A stretch of DNA of 64,000 nt from Chromera velia. Lineage: Eukaryota > Sar > Chromeraceae. The notes below the pieces were generated by a model, which made no database searches, was not told the origin of the DNA, and was given only the letters and a program-made list of their open reading frames with translations. The stretch spans positions 62,001 through 126,000 of the forward strand of contig JAHBMJ010000245.1 in assembly GCA_018398765.1 (NCBI GenBank). Direction: 5' to 3'. Both the position numbers and the translations under genes were made by a program. Below, in pieces: positions 45,601 to 55,747 of this stretch; within the stretch, counting starts at the first letter, position 1, and every line of letters starts with the position of its first letter.

Positions 45601-48304
45601 GCAGTGGAGGGATTCACGAGAAAGGATTTTTTCCCAGGACAAGAAGAAAAAAGCCGCTAAGATAAATGATGGAAGAAGTGAGAGCTGTGGAACAATGAGG
45701 GACTGCTTTTGTCTAGAGACTTCAAAATCAGCAAAGGGAAACAGTCAGAAGGACATGTGTCAGAAGACCTTTGAAGCAGTCACATAGAGACTCTTACGCA
45801 GTTATGCAGTGACAGAGAGCCACAAAATCAAGGGAACCACACCTAGGAGTGAGCAAAAACAAAAACCTTGCGTGTAGACGGACCGTCAGAGGTTGGGAAG
45901 TCGTGAAGGACAGATTGTCGGGGTTGCAGCTCCAACTGATTTGGACGTCTGTGCCTGTTGCAGGAGCGTCTGAGAGGGAGACCTTGAATGCCGAAGAGTC
46001 CCCTTCTATGATCCTCTGGTTCTCCCTATACAGGAACACGTGGGCCTGCGCGTCTGACACAACCCCCACCTTGACAGTACCCGATGCGGGCACCATCCGG
46101 AATCCCGTTGTGGTCTTTCCGGAGTCAAAGTCCATCACGTGCGTGATCGTCTTCTCGGAACTCGCAACCCCCTCGGACGCTGCGACGGTAACTGTTTGGG
46201 AGAGCCCGGAGTCTGTTGGGAGGAACTCGAGAACCCCTGAGTCGGGAGAGGTGATCTGAATGCCTGTGTCCGAGGCACTCACCCCTATTTTCAGACTCGC
46301 AGTCGGAAGCTTTGAGAGCGTTACTGTATACGTGACTGTACTGCCAGGGGTGACGGACACAGCGTTGTCAGAGAAGGTAATGATCCCGTCTAGCTCTGGT
46401 TGCTGGACAAAGAGGACCGGGAGAATTCCTGAAGGACCCTCGGCGGGGTAGGTGAAGTAAGGCATGGGTGTCTGGAATCGGGCATCCACGGAGGCAGTCA
46501 CAGAGTGGGCAATCAGGCCTTTGAAGGCGGCCGGAGTTCCCACATATTCATTTGCAGTTCCGGCAGTGACTGTGAAGGTGGCGGCGGTCGTGTCAGTCAA
46601 GGTTCGGCTGGTCGGGGAGACGGAGAGGAAAGAAGCCCCCGCAACGACAGTCGGAGTGACGACTACATTGCCTGAAGTCGGGTTTTCTGAAAGCTGCACA
46701 GAGTAAGTCGCAGAGCCGCCCTCGGTGGCAACAATGGCTGCTGCGTTGTTGGACGCGTCTTGAATGATGATGCCAACAGTGGGATCAACCTCCGTGTTGA
46801 ATGCACGGGAGGTGACTGCCGTGAAGCCTGTGCATCCAGATGTGCAGTCAAGACTCAAAGCAACAGACTTCTGGACAGAGCGAACAGAGAGACCTGTCCA
46901 GGTGGCGATTCCACTGGCGTCTGTGGTCTGACTCAGGGAAGAAGTGGGGACGAGGGGGGTTGAACCCTGGGCGTTGCCTCCAAGAGACAATGTCATCGTT
47001 CGGCCCGACTGTGCCACCGCATTTCCGTTCGTGTCAACAAGTTGAGCGGTGACACCGAACGTCTCACCTGCATACAGAGTCTCTCGAGCGCTTTCGACAA
47101 GAAACCCACCAGTGAAGGCAGCTGTCGTCTCGGCAGCTGCCGCTACATTGACTGCCCCCGACACCACAACGTCGCCTACCCGAGACATGACGGGTGCACT
47201 GGAGGACCCACTGGTGTCTTGACTCTTCAGGGCCACAGCCTCAAGACGGTAACCGTCTCCTGAGTGCGTCAGAGACAACCCGGAAAAAGTTGCCAAGCCG
47301 CTGCTCACTGCAGCTGTCGACGTGAGACTGCTACTGAGGGACCGAAGCGCCCTCTGAGACCGCGCTTTCGTCCAGCAAATGTCTCCGGAGTTTTCAATCA
47401 CCCGAAGGACCACCACTCCTGAGAAACTGGTGTCCCTGTTTCCCTGACCGTCCTGCAGTTCCACTACGACGTCTGCAAACGCAGTGCCTGCAGTCGCCGT
47501 TCCTCCCGCAGGTGTCGGCTGATAGGAAGCCGTTGTGGCGCTGTCTGTGTTGACTGTGAAGCTTGAGGAGAGGACTGACGCCATTGTCGTGTTGTCACTA
47601 ATGATTCTCATCTGATAGGTGCCTGCAGTCTTCACATAGGCTGCAGTGCCTGGATAGTTCAGTCGGTTGGATTGGGTGGAAGTGGCCTCCGGAAGGGCAG
47701 TGGTCGTGGTTGTGCCTGTGTTGTAGAGGAAAAACCGAATTGTGGAAGAGCCGCCCTCGACAGGCATGCTGGCGGAATCGATTTCATTGGCATATGGGAG
47801 GGGGCCTCCGTCGGGTGTCCCCAAGATTTTCCCTGCAGTGGATGTGCCGGGGGACTGCACGAATTGGATCACGTCCGGATTGGAAGTTCTGGTCGACACC
47901 GTGAAGCTGTTACTCTGTATGAAGTAGGTCTTTTGGTAGTCTGTTGAAGGTTGTGAAGCGAAAATTTGGAAGGCCCAGAGCGTGTATGTCCCCGGGGCAT
48001 CGATCCGGAGGTTTGAGAATGTGGCAGAGCTTGAGGTTGTCTGCACTGCAGTGGTGCCATATAGCACTGCGCGTGTAGAAGATCCTTTGTCAAGGACGAC
48101 ATAGATGGTTGGCTCGTTCGAAAGTGTGGCTGTGGTGCCTGCTGGAGAGTCCTGCACCTCTACTGTAAAGGAGGGCAGCGTGCTGTATTGTTCCACATTA
48201 GAGGGCTGGGTTGTAAATGCCAATTGAAACTCTGCACGCGCCACTCCCCAAAGCATAAGAAGGGAGAGCGCCACGGCGAAAACAGACGCTCCCTGACCCC
48301 TCAT
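20240..48304 (-). CDS. Giant type I membrane protein: beta-sandwich and cysteine-rich ectodomain, one TM helix, coiled-coil tail (5,866 aa)
   Basis: Twenty-eight exons, every junction GT-AG and phase-compatible: 48304-45884, 45598-45424, 45028-44077, 43713-42748, 42198-41981, 41693-41593, 41326-41267, 40869-39983, 39622-37564, 37285-36837, 36496-36447, 36083-34766, 32812-32533, 32306-32093, 31751-30745, 30514-30320, 29982-29258, 28795-28696, 28525-28305, 28014-27687, 27458-26986, 26719-24685, 24251-23739, 23430-23308, 22900-22648, 22299-21797, 21424-20852 and 20641-20240. Total 17,601 nt. The start is the ATG at 48304, followed by a signal peptide (MRGQGASVFAVALSLLMLWG, cut after ARA). The role is inferred: a surface receptor, adhesin or wall anchor tied to the cytoskeleton. 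No enzymatic domain is visible. Weakest junctions: intron 19 (GTCCGT donor) and the 50-nt exon 11. Confidence 0.85.
21452..21473. other. Assembly gap of 22 N within a G homopolymer
   Basis: The Ns are flanked by runs of G on both sides, just upstream of exon 27 of the giant gene. The acceptor at 21425 is intact. Confidence 0.95.
22349..22477. repeat. (CA)n, (CATTCA)n and (GA)n compound microsatellite in intron 25
   Basis: CA units, then ACATTC hexamers, then CA and GA runs, between exons 25 and 26 of the giant gene. Confidence 0.95.
29258..30514 (-). other. Giant protein, residues about 3720-4026: membrane-proximal domain and transmembrane helix
   Basis: Exon 16 encodes a small region with few cysteines. 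Exon 17 continues with an Arg-rich segment (AAQRRRRRLELEGLVITDD), then VSCLAQGSVMTWTCSCDGYP and a further globular part. It ends with the hydrophobic helix WLVLALVIVAVIVVSAVILW at about residues 4003-4022, followed by YMNR and then basic residues. This fixes the topology: N terminus outside, C terminus inside. The intron after the helix (29257-28796) contains a candidate optional exon at about 29046-28970. Confidence 0.85.
32915..34604. repeat. 1.7-kb CTTT/CTGT polypyrimidine array filling intron 12
   Basis: The plus strand is almost only C and T with G in CTGT blocks, so the transcribed strand is (GAAA)n and (GACA)n. Units are CTTT, CCTT, CTGT and TTGC. Blocks repeat at a higher order: a stretch with CCTTCCTTCTTTCCTTC followed by seven T occurs near 33350 and again about 232 bp later near 33580, each followed by a CTGT run. 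Long ORFs on both strands here are repeat artefacts. Confidence 0.97.
42498..42720. repeat. (GAAA)n, (GA)n and (GGAA)n array in intron 4 of the giant gene
   Basis: AAAG/GAAA units with occasional variants, then a GA run at about 42633-42664, then GGAA units. Confidence 0.95.
45424..48304 (-). other. Giant protein, residues 1-865: signal peptide and beta-sandwich modules
   Basis: Exons 1-2. After the signal peptide come Thr/Ser-rich modules of Ig-like or filamin-like character (FTVEVQDSPAGTTATLS; VVVELQDGQGNRDTSFSGVV; TAQLVDTNGNAVAQSGRTM). Then come at least three repeats of about 90-100 residues with a Calx-beta-like pattern: YSVQLSENPTSGNVVVTP, YTVTLSKLPTASLKIGVS and FKVSLSDAPATGTDVQISW, each followed by a 'leLSVSPTSRTLT'-like strand. 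Calx-beta modules are extracellular adhesion or matrix folds in other proteins. The assignment is by pattern only. Confidence 0.6.
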
Positions 48305-48916
48305 AGTGCGAGACAGAGACCGATTTGGTATCTTCAGAGTCAGAAAATGGAACAACAGAAGACAATTAAATTAATCGACATGTGTTGCACGAGACATTCG
48401 AGTTCTCATACTGCCAAGCACTTTCTCGCGACTGAAAGAGAAGGCAAAAGCTGCAGGCCTCTCCCGAATCAAAGAACAGTCCCTGCTTTGGTATGATTGG
48501 AACATTTCGAACTAATTCATTTCCTCTGTTATCAATAATTTTTTGACAAACTGTCAAGCACATGCACTCAATCGATACGCCAAAGCAAACTTTCGCGCAA
48601 ATTTGTGCGCGTTTAGGAGAAGCAAATAAGCCTTTCAAATTTTGGCACAATCGCGCGTAGACGGTCGGCAGTCAAATTTGGAGCGCAGTTGCACGTGTCT
48701 GATCTCTTCTCCAGCCTGTCAGAGAATGTCAGAGATATATGTAGTTGTGCAGCCGCCACACCGAAGCTCAGCATCATCTGAAATGAAAGGAAACAAAGGA
48801 GTCTTCAGGTCACTGTGTCGCCACTCGATTGTCTTCTGTACATGCGATTCATGATGGTGCGAACTGGGTACGGCGTCTCTGCATGCATGCTATCTCCTTT
48901 TGAAACCTGAAAGCGC
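48305..48916. promoter_or_regulatory. Divergent intergenic region between the giant gene and the HIT-like gene
   Basis: About 610 bp separate the two start codons. It contains TTTCGCGC at about 48592 (an E2F-like word) within a partly palindromic GCGCAAATTTGTGCGC stretch, and CGCGCG near 48650. A shared bidirectional promoter is plausible. No TATA-type motif was identified. Confidence 0.35.
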
Positions 48917-49339
48917 ATGCCTGTTCCCTTGATCACCTATACGAAGGTCATGGCGGAAGACCAAAAGATTCAGACTTCCAGAACCAGCAGGGGTGTACAG
49001 GAATGTGAATTGTGTGTATTGGAGAAACGGACCACCTGGTATGTCGACTGTGAAGACTTTGTCATTTTGGAGTGTGACCAGTGTCAGAACCCGATTGCAG
49101 TCCTGCGGGCTCACGGTCCCTCCGTCAGTCGAGAGACTGAGGAAGCCATGGAACAGGCACTGCGAGAAGTTGCCGACCGCGTGGTGGGTACAGGAGAGTA
49201 CTACATCGACAAGAAGCAGAGGTCCATATTCGACCATATCCACTGGCACGCAAGGGATCACACGCCCATCTCCCGTCTCCTGGAGAGTAACAAATTCCCG
49301 CACCTCCTCGGAGAAATCAGGGAGCGCTCTAGGATCTGA
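48917..49339 (+). CDS. Small HIT-like protein with two CxxC pairs
   Basis: A single exon of 140 aa. An alternative in-frame ATG at 48950 has a stronger context (GTCATGG) and would give 129 aa. Visible features are C-x-x-C at residues 30-33 and again at 53-56, which could bind zinc, and an alternating histidine motif H-I-H-W-H at 107-111 resembling the histidine triad of HIT-fold nucleotide hydrolases. The order CxxC, a WYVDCEDFVILECDQC strand region, 'VLRAHGPSVS', then the His motif resembles small bacterial and archaeal HIT-related proteins as I remember them. A nucleotide hydrolase or nucleotide-binding role is inferred. It lies head-to-head with the giant gene. Confidence 0.7.
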   Translation: MPVPLITYTKVMAEDQKIQTSRTSRGVQECELCVLEKRTTWYVDCEDFVILECDQCQNPIAVLRAHGPSVSRETEEAMEQALREVADRVVGTGEYYIDKKQRSIFDHIHWHARDHTPISRLLESNKFPHLLGEIRERSRI

Positions 49340-51435
49340 AGGGCATTCTGGGGACAAACGACTTCCTTCTTTAGCAGCCTTGGGAGGCAACAACAACCCA
49401 GGGCACAGCAGCCCCCCAACTTCTTTTGCTGGATTTCGCAATCCGTTCGTACACGAAGCTTTCAGTATTGGTTTCACGAGTACATAATTCATATACATAT
49501 CCCTTCGGCAGCCCGTTGGTTTCAGAAAATATTAATAAATAAAAAAGGGAATAGGCAGAGTCATGAAGGAATCGACAGAAGAAAGAGGGAGGAGCCCATG
49601 CAGGCACTCACCGAGTCTTGCTCGACACATTGAACTGTCTGAAACTTTTGAAATCTGGATTCTGAAGAAACTCTGCTTGGATGTCTTTCTTCCAGTCAAT
49701 CAACGCATGGAAGAGATTTTGTTACTAGCCAGTGTATCTCGCCATATTGGTGGTTTTGTTGTTCTTCTCCTATTTCTCTCCCCCAAAACCCCCTCCCGCG
49801 GCCTCCTTTCCTGTCACTCAACCCGGCTGTTTTTTTTCTCTTCCGGCACCGCTTCAAAGTGGTCTTTTCTCTTATCTTTCTGTCGTATTTGCATGCATCC
49901 GCTTGTCCGTCTCTTTTTAAACTCCAGTATTTGCGCTTCTTCTGAGTTTTCTCTGTGCCCGTCATAGTGTATGCACGTTCATTTGTATGAACTGAAAGTT
50001 GGTGCTTTCATACTTGTATCGATCATACTTGTTCAAGTTAGTTTCTGTGATTTTGCATCTGTCTTCGTCTGGCCTCGCATGTCTTTGCATACCGAGTCTT
50101 TGACCTTTCTTTCAGAGTTTACATCGCTGTGCCTGAGACCTCAAGTCCCCAAGTTCTTTGCGTATCCCACTGTCGGTAACCTATAGGTCCAAGTCAAACG
50201 ACTGTAACCGTCATGTAACCGTCTGTTAGTACCAATCATCATCATGTTTAGTGACACGTTATGAAATCAATGCAAAAAATATACATGAATAAAAGGTTTT
50301 CTATATACTGCATGCATATTACTAGGCGTATTTAACGCCGTATTATTATTTGCGTGACTTGTGACTCCAAGTCTAGCTCCGAGTCTAGTCAGTGACTATA
50401 AGTCCAGTCATGACTCAAGAGTCTAGTCATGAGTTACCTAACTTAGCTTGCGTACGCGTGTCCTCAGGCTTTTATATCCAAATTTGATTTAATTCAATTT
50501 TAATTAAATTTCAATTCAATTTCTGTAATTAAAATTCACATGCGCGATGGGGTATGAAACCGTATAATGATGCTCTGGAGCCTCTGCGGGGACTTAATTC
50601 CATGATGTTATATGCCAAGTAAAAGAAATATAGTTAAGAACATTTACACATATATTTGATACATATAATTAATTTTAGATGATACTAGAAATGATATTCA
50701 CACACTTATGATATTAATATATTACTTTAGCTTTAAGTAAAACTTTAGTCTTCATTGACTCTTCAGTCTCTAGACTTTGGTATTACTTCCTATATAAAGA
50801 TACGGGCAAAGTAGGGCAAACAAAATGCACGCTAGTGTGCAAGACCTAGAAATGCTCGAGACATGTTAACAAAATTTATTTCTTGTGTGTTCGAATACTT
50901 GTAGGCCGTTTCAGCTATCATAACACGTTCTAAGACACGTTTCTCCACGGATCCGGAGTCGATCTTTTGTAATCTTCTGTGGTAAAATCTTAATTGAACT
51001 CAACCTCAGACTGGCCTGCAGTCTCAGCCACTCGATTGAATTCCCAATTTAACAATCCTCGGTAGGATATTGATTCAGGTACGGAGAAAAATTTGCGTCA
51101 TCTTCCAGTCCGCTTCAAGTGGAGTAGTGGACTACATTCCATTAAGTACTTTCTGCCTGCCCAAAGAAGAAAAGAGCCTGAGGCAAGGGCAGAGCATGCA
51201 CACAATCAGAACAGACGTGCATTTTGTTTTCATGGAATCAAAACTTGCAGGAAGAATCGAGCAGCACCAGCATTCAATTTGGCACGAAGAGCAATGATCG
51301 AGAGCCAATGACATGAAGATGAAACGAAAATAAAGGAAAAAGCGGGGAAGAGGAGAGGAAAGAAGAACATCGGCATATAACAAAAAACTCAGGCATCCAA
51401 AAATCGCAAAACTGCTTCATCAAGCCCCCCTTTCC
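49340..51435. other. Spacer, AT-rich to the right
   Basis: AATAAATAAAAAA at about 49533 may serve HIT-like transcript polyadenylation. A 134-residue ORF at 49563-49967 is Ser/Phe/Leu-rich with no domain. From 50200 the DNA is AT-rich with repeated AGTCTAGTCATGAG-type words and no gene. Confidence 0.45.
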
Positions 51436-53486
51436 TCAGGCAAGGACCAACGAAAAGCAGTTTAGCTCGGCCACTCCTTGTCGGAGTTGCTTTCGCCCAC
51501 TCCCCGAGAGACCGTCAAGAGCCGCCTTGTGCAGTTCAAAATCCAAAGGAACGCCTCGTTCCTCAACCTTTCCCCCTATTTTCAAAATCACGTCAACCAG
51601 ATCATTAGTGATAATTCTCATACAGACGACGAAGGACACCCTTACAAGAGACAACATACCGCCCTCTTGCATGGACTTAGAGAGTGCTTTCACGGTGTCC
51701 GATGTAACTTGTGTCTCTGCAAAAATGAGCGTTTTCAGACCTTTCATACCCCCCAGTGCCTCCATCAACATCACTGCCCCCTTGTCCGTCAAGCCGGTTC
51801 CCGACAGGTCGACGTGCTGCACTGCACCCCCTCTGCCCTCACCTTCCACATTCCCAATTGCCTTCTGCTCTCCCTTCTGTATGGAGAGGAAGTGTCTGAA
51901 CAGACCGCAAAGACTTGCCGCGTCTTCGTCTGAGAACTGTGCGCGACCCGCGAAGGAGACGCGAAGCATGCTGCGAGCACTGCGGGAGATGAACTGCTTA
52001 TACAGAGACTTCACAGTCGCTGCGTCTGCCCCTTCTTTGAATTTCTTTTTCTTTAAAAAAGAGTTGAACTGCTCCGGAGAGAAGGCGACCTGCACGGGCT
52101 GCTGACTCAGGGAGAGAGCAGCCGAGTGACTTTCGTCGTTTGTCTCACATTCATTTTGCGGAGTGGGCAACCTGGTGGGCAACTCGCAAATCAAACGGCT
52201 AGGCTTGAAACATGTCACGCAGGTCTCGAGGGTAGGCCACCCCCTTTCTCCGTATGGGAGCGGATTGGGAGACTTTGGAGGGACTCCTGTGGACCGGAAG
52301 ACGCGTGTGTGGGGACTGCTGTAGAGGAGGTCCATTTGTTGGAGGGCTTGTTGGAAGGAGGAGTACTGCTCCCCGTCTCGGGGCCACTGGTAAAGGGACA
52401 TGAAGTCCCAAAAGACGAACACTCGCTCTGCATTCTCCCCCTCTGCCCACCACTGAAGATTTAGGGCCTCTACTAGGAGGCGCAGGTGGAACATCTCGGG
52501 ATCGGGGTGAGTCTGGGAGAGCCAGCTGAAGGATAGGCAGACTACGGTGAATCCACCTATCTGAGGAAAGCCGGTCTTTGCACTCTCTGCTGCGGCCTGC
52601 AGAGTATTCTGTGCGGCTGCCTCTTCCATTCCGAGCTCTTTCAGCACCCCCAGCACATCTTGCCGTCGGGGAACCGGGCGTCCCTTCTGAAGAAGAAGGC
52701 GGAGGACTGGCAAGGGCCAGAGAGCAATGGCGCCTTGGACAATGAGCTCTTGGATCAGCTTCCATGATTCTGTCTGTGCTGCCATCCAATCAACGGAGGG
52801 CTCATCAAGAAGAGAGGGAGTCATGCCTGCAAGCAAATCCCGAATCTTCAGATGCCGCATGGAGGCTGCCATCTTGACTGCTGTGCTGCCGTCTGGAGCG
52901 GTGATGGCGGGGTCTGCACCGTGCTGCAGGAGCATGATGACCACATCCAGATACCCGTTCTGAGCTGCATACATGAGGGCAGTACAACCCATGATGTTTT
53001 TCTCATCCATCTGTGCCTTCTCTCGGACGAGAAGGCTGATCACCTCCGGGTGGCCATCGTGTGCAGCCAGCATCAGAGAATTGTACCCTCCCCAGGTTTT
53101 CACATTCACCCCTGCCTTCTCTCTCAACAACACGGCCATTACATCGGCGTGCCCCTTGCTAGAGGCCATCATCAGAGCTGTGAAGCCACCGTTATTTTTC
53201 CGATGGACATCCGCTCTGTGTCTCACTAACAGACACACCACATCAGTGTGTCCGTTCTGAGCTGCCAACATCAGGGAGGTGCTTCCATCTTTTCTTTTCT
53301 GGTTGACATCAACTTTCTCTCGCAGCAGCAGAGCTACCACTTCTGGGTGTCCGTGTTGGGCTGCCATGATGAGAGCGGTGGTGCCACCCTTGGTGAGGCC
53401 CAGCTTTGCCTTCTTTTGTAGCAGAAATTCCACAACCACACAGTGCCCCTTCTCTGCAGCGAGCATCAGGGCCGTGAACCCGCCTC
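51436..53486 (-). CDS. Ankyrin-repeat protein with HET/TIR-like domain and LRR-like C terminus (3' exon, 682 aa)
   Basis: This is the last exon of a larger gene. It opens after an acceptor ending CTTGCAG at 53487 (phase 1) and runs to TGA. Residues 1 to about 225 are seven ankyrin repeats (GGFTALMLAAEKGHCVVVEF, DGSTSLMLAAQNGHTDVVCL and similar). Residues of about 300-420 hold FTVVCLSFSWLSQTHPDP, VFVFWDFMSLYQWPRD, a stretch MDLLYSS and ERGWPTLE. The W-D-x-x-[SC]-L-x-Q ... M-x-x-[LI]-Y ... RGW-x-x-E order resembles HET and TIR-type domains. After a lysine-rich linker, residues of about 510-640 contain HVDLSGTGLTDKGAVMLMEA, a ribonuclease-inhibitor-like LRR motif. Upstream exons were not located with confidence; a candidate is 54840-54690. 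The array at 53620-54090 lies in the intron before it. Confidence 0.75.
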
Positions 53487-53619
53487 CTGCAAGTAGAAAA
53501 GCGGGAGGGATGAGCGGAGAGAAATGGATGCACAGTCATACCACGGGAAAACGTGTGGCAAAAGCCACTACGGAGGAGGAAATGTAGATCCCTTGATGTG
53601 CCATACAATCGGACAGACC

Positions 53620-53694
53620 GAGAGACAGATAGATGGACACATAAACGCAAAGAGAAACAGACAGACAGGTAGATACACAGACAGAGAGACAGAC

Positions 53695-53731
<37 letters not shown>

Positions 53732-54090
53732 CAGACAGGCAGACAGACAGACAGACAGACACTCAGACACTCAGACACTCAGACAGACAGAGACACAGAC
53801 ACAGACACACAGACACACACACAGACACACAGACACACAGACACAGAGACAGACACAGAGACAGACACAGACACAGAGACAGACACAGAGACAGACACAG
53901 AGACAGACACAGAGACAGACACAGAGACAGACACAGAGACAGACACAGAGACACACAGACACACAGACACACAGACACACAGACGCACAGACGCACAGAC
54001 ACACAGACACACAGACACAGACACATACACAGACACAGACACACACAGAGACAGAGACATAGACAGACACAGACACAGACACACAGTCGT
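53620..54090. repeat. (CAGA)n/(CACAGA)n array in the intron upstream of the ankyrin exon
   Basis: GACA units, then a near-perfect 12-mer array AGACACAGAGAC at about 53845-53950, then CACAGA units. Open frames on both strands are repeat artefacts. Confidence 0.95.
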
Positions 54091-55747
54091 CAGACAAGAG
54101 GTCAACACATATGCTGGAAGAAAGCACAGAGCGGTATGGCTGCGCAAGAAACAAAAGCAAAAAAGCGGGGGCGGCAGAAAGGCAGGGAGAGGTAAAGGGG
54201 GGGAAAGAAAGGAAGAGACCAGATGAAGAAAAGGAAAAAGGCACCAGTACAATGGAAATTGAAGAGTCAAAGAAGGAAATTCGAAGGAGACGAAGAAAGA
54301 AAGGAAGGAACAAGAGATGGACGCTGGAGCCGGGAAGGGAGGAAGGAGGAAGTGTAGAAATAAAAGGGGGACAGAAAAAAAGAACCAAAACCCTGTCAAA
54401 GAAAAGAGCTGTCTGAAAAAACAAAACAGAGGACAGACCATCTCGAGCATTGAGAATTCCGGGACACTGCTGCAGTGCTTTCTTCAGTTCTCCAACCGCA
54501 CTTCTCTCGACGGCCTCAAACCATTCTCTGAAAGCAAATACACCGACACAGGGGAAGGTGCGTTGTGAAAACTACGGAGACTCTTCGAAAGGAAGCCTGA
54601 AACTGAAAAGGAGTGTCAATGGGCCGGAGCTTACTAAACCTTTCTACCGCTAAATGAAGAGAAAAAAGTAGAAGGTGAAGACTTGTCCTTTATGGACTTG
54701 CATACCCCGCACGCAGGCAAGTCTACGCAGTCATGCAGCTGAGGCAGACGTGAATCTGCATGAATTGGCTCTAGCAATACATATTTGACGATGTCCTGCT
54801 TCGCTGCGTTTGCGTGCACCAAAAAGAAGTCGGATACTGGCGACTTCTTGAACTGCATGGATGTGCCTTACCGTTTTGGCTTGGACCCACTACATCCCAT
54901 CCTTCAAAATTTCCTTCTTGTACAGAAGGACACACGGGGACCAATCGAGTGCAGAGGAGAGAGTTCGGGCTGAAAGAGACCCTGCCGAAGCAGATTACGT
55001 GCACACAGAAGGAGAGCAAAGAAGACTTCAAAGCAACATCTGGGTACAAGAGACAAAGAGCTCTGCGGTGAGAAAGCGGCCAATCTAGTGTCACTTTGAA
55101 CCTCTCTCTACCAGTATGCAAGTGTGCCTTGAAGAAGCCTGCATGGGACGCATTCAAGAATCAGGATTCCGTTTTTGGTTAATTTTCTGGACGTACGTCT
55201 GGAAAATAACGAAGGTCAGACACTTTTCCTTGCATAATTCAATGCAAGGCAAGGGCCGGGAATTAAGTGCCTCGCGGCTTTCCGGGACCGCGCGCGTGAA
55301 ACCAATTTTCGCTTTCCGGGCCATTCGCATGCAAGGCCCCCGATCGATCAGTCTGATCCTCTTTTCGATCGATCTGCTTGCAGTGGCGTACAGAAACTTG
55401 GGTCTGGATGCCAGACATCACGTACGTCGTCCGATCTACTGCTTTAGTCGTCGACACTCGAAGAGCATAGCATTGTGACTACACTCTGAGCTTCATCGCA
55501 GGTCTACCCAGAAGGAGCGTTTCCGCAACTTGCGGGCGTGGAATCTGTTTTTGTCTCCTTTGGCGCTTTCCACTTTTTTGTCTTTGACAGGTACCGTTTG
55601 TTGCCACTGCCACTTGTTACTCCGGACTGCCTCAAATTTTCTCGTCTATTTATTAGCCTTTGGGCTTGTGCTGACCCCGTGGCGGTAGGCTGGTGCTTTA
55701 TCTTTCCTTCCTGACGGCCGTCTTTCTTCCGAAGGAAAGCAGAAAAG
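54091..55747. other. Region between the ankyrin exon and the proline-rich gene
   Basis: May hold 5' exons of the ankyrin gene. The minus-strand stretch at 54840-54690 follows a CATGCAG acceptor and reads FKKSPVSDFFLVHANAAKQD and onward, which is faintly ankyrin-like. 55500-55747 is probably 5' UTR or promoter of the next gene. Nothing else is recognised. Confidence 0.35.

Noticed and set aside
48305-48355. An upstream start at 48355 for the giant gene
   Set aside because: The codon there is TTG. The ATG at 48304 is followed directly by a good signal peptide.
49563-49967. 134-residue plus-strand ORF
   Set aside because: Low-complexity Ser/Phe/Leu composition, no splice sites or recognisable motifs, likely 3' flank of the HIT-like gene.
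53524-54450. Open frames rich in RHTD or CVSV over the CAGA array
   Set aside because: Microsatellite translation; all frames are open because the repeat lacks stop words.
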